This document shows positions 63,871 through 64,000 of a stretch of 64,000 nucleotides of DNA, in pieces. A model generated the notes under the pieces. It did no database searches. It had not been told where the DNA came from and saw only the letters and a list, made by a program, of their open reading frames with translations. Both the position numbers and the translations under genes were made by a program. The DNA is taken from positions 31,230,447-31,294,446 of the forward strand of contig NC_134507.1 in assembly GCF_027942865.1 (NCBI RefSeq), written 5' to 3'. Numbering within the stretch: position 1 is the first letter of the stretch; each line of letters begins with the position of its first letter. Source of the DNA: Odontesthes bonariensis. Taxonomy: Eukaryota > Chordata > Actinopteri > Atheriniformes > Atherinopsidae.

Positions 63871-64000
63871 AGAATAAAGATAAGTAGATAGCAGGTCTCT
63901 GTTGAACTCATGACCCACAGGGGAAGTCCAGACCAGAGCCGTACATAGAGAGAGTTCGGCAAACTCGAATCATGGGCGCCATGTTCGCTACCAACGGCGA

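Noticed and set aside
1-64000. tRNA, rRNA, snRNA or microRNA genes
   Set aside because: No cloverleaf with A/B boxes, rRNA stretch or clear precursor was noticed, apart from the hairpin at 47106-47176, which has no small-RNA evidence.

Overview
This is a vertebrate, almost certainly teleost, genomic window. The host genes are split by GT-AG introns and match vertebrate families (slc22a15, tbc1d12, kif11). The repeats are those of fish genomes: Rex3 and L2-type LINEs, Tc1, hAT, PIF/Harbinger, Tigger-like elements and TTAA-flanked foldback MITEs. There are no bacterial operons, ribosome binding sites or CRISPR arrays. All calls come from reading the sequence; no search was run, and family matches rest on remembered protein motifs and phase-consistent splice sites.

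Layout. 1-12.4 kb: non-coding DNA dominated by a 4.5 kb minisatellite with a 53-bp unit (1225-5743), a small 6-bp-TSD transposon (5859-6588), a 23-bp minisatellite fused to an L2 3' end (7545-8448), and a foldback MITE carrying a hAT insertion (9957-10956). 11.05-12.40 kb (-): first coding exon of tbc1d12 with its promoter to the right. The rest of that gene should lie to the left, but no further exon was recognised. 12.9-14 kb: a 350-bp tandem repeat. 14.8-15.65 kb: a hAT fragment with a BED finger. 16.6-35.4 kb (-): a complete 13-exon slc22a15-like organic cation/carnitine-type transporter whose introns hold a Tigger-like element, L2 pieces, a Harbinger derivative, a Tc1 fragment, a 3 kb stack of nested insertions and a 1.65 kb 14/15-bp satellite. 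36.5-37.4 kb (-): an intronless Ig-superfamily membrane protein gene.

38.7-46.4 kb is the most unusual part. A transposon-like multi-exon gene on the minus strand encodes an acidic N-terminal region, an RNase H-like transposase block, an Ulp1-type cysteine protease domain with intact catalytic residues, and a PHD finger. A MITE now separates the protease from the PHD finger. A first exon of P2X7-tail-like zinc-binding type faces it convergently.

48.8-62 kb holds pieces of kif11 (kinesin-5) in scrambled order and orientation: the C-terminal exons (48.9-49.6, +), two mid-tail exons (55.3-55.6, +) and two stalk exons (61.5-61.9, -). They are separated by a deleted Tc1, a hAT with a nested Tigger fragment, a large AT-rich inverted repeat, and two Rex3 LINEs, one nearly full length with a 12-bp target-site duplication. 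The window ends in a deleted PIF/Harbinger element (62.9-63.9 kb).

The host genes have no evident functional link. The main story is how repeats have shaped, duplicated and possibly broken the loci between them.
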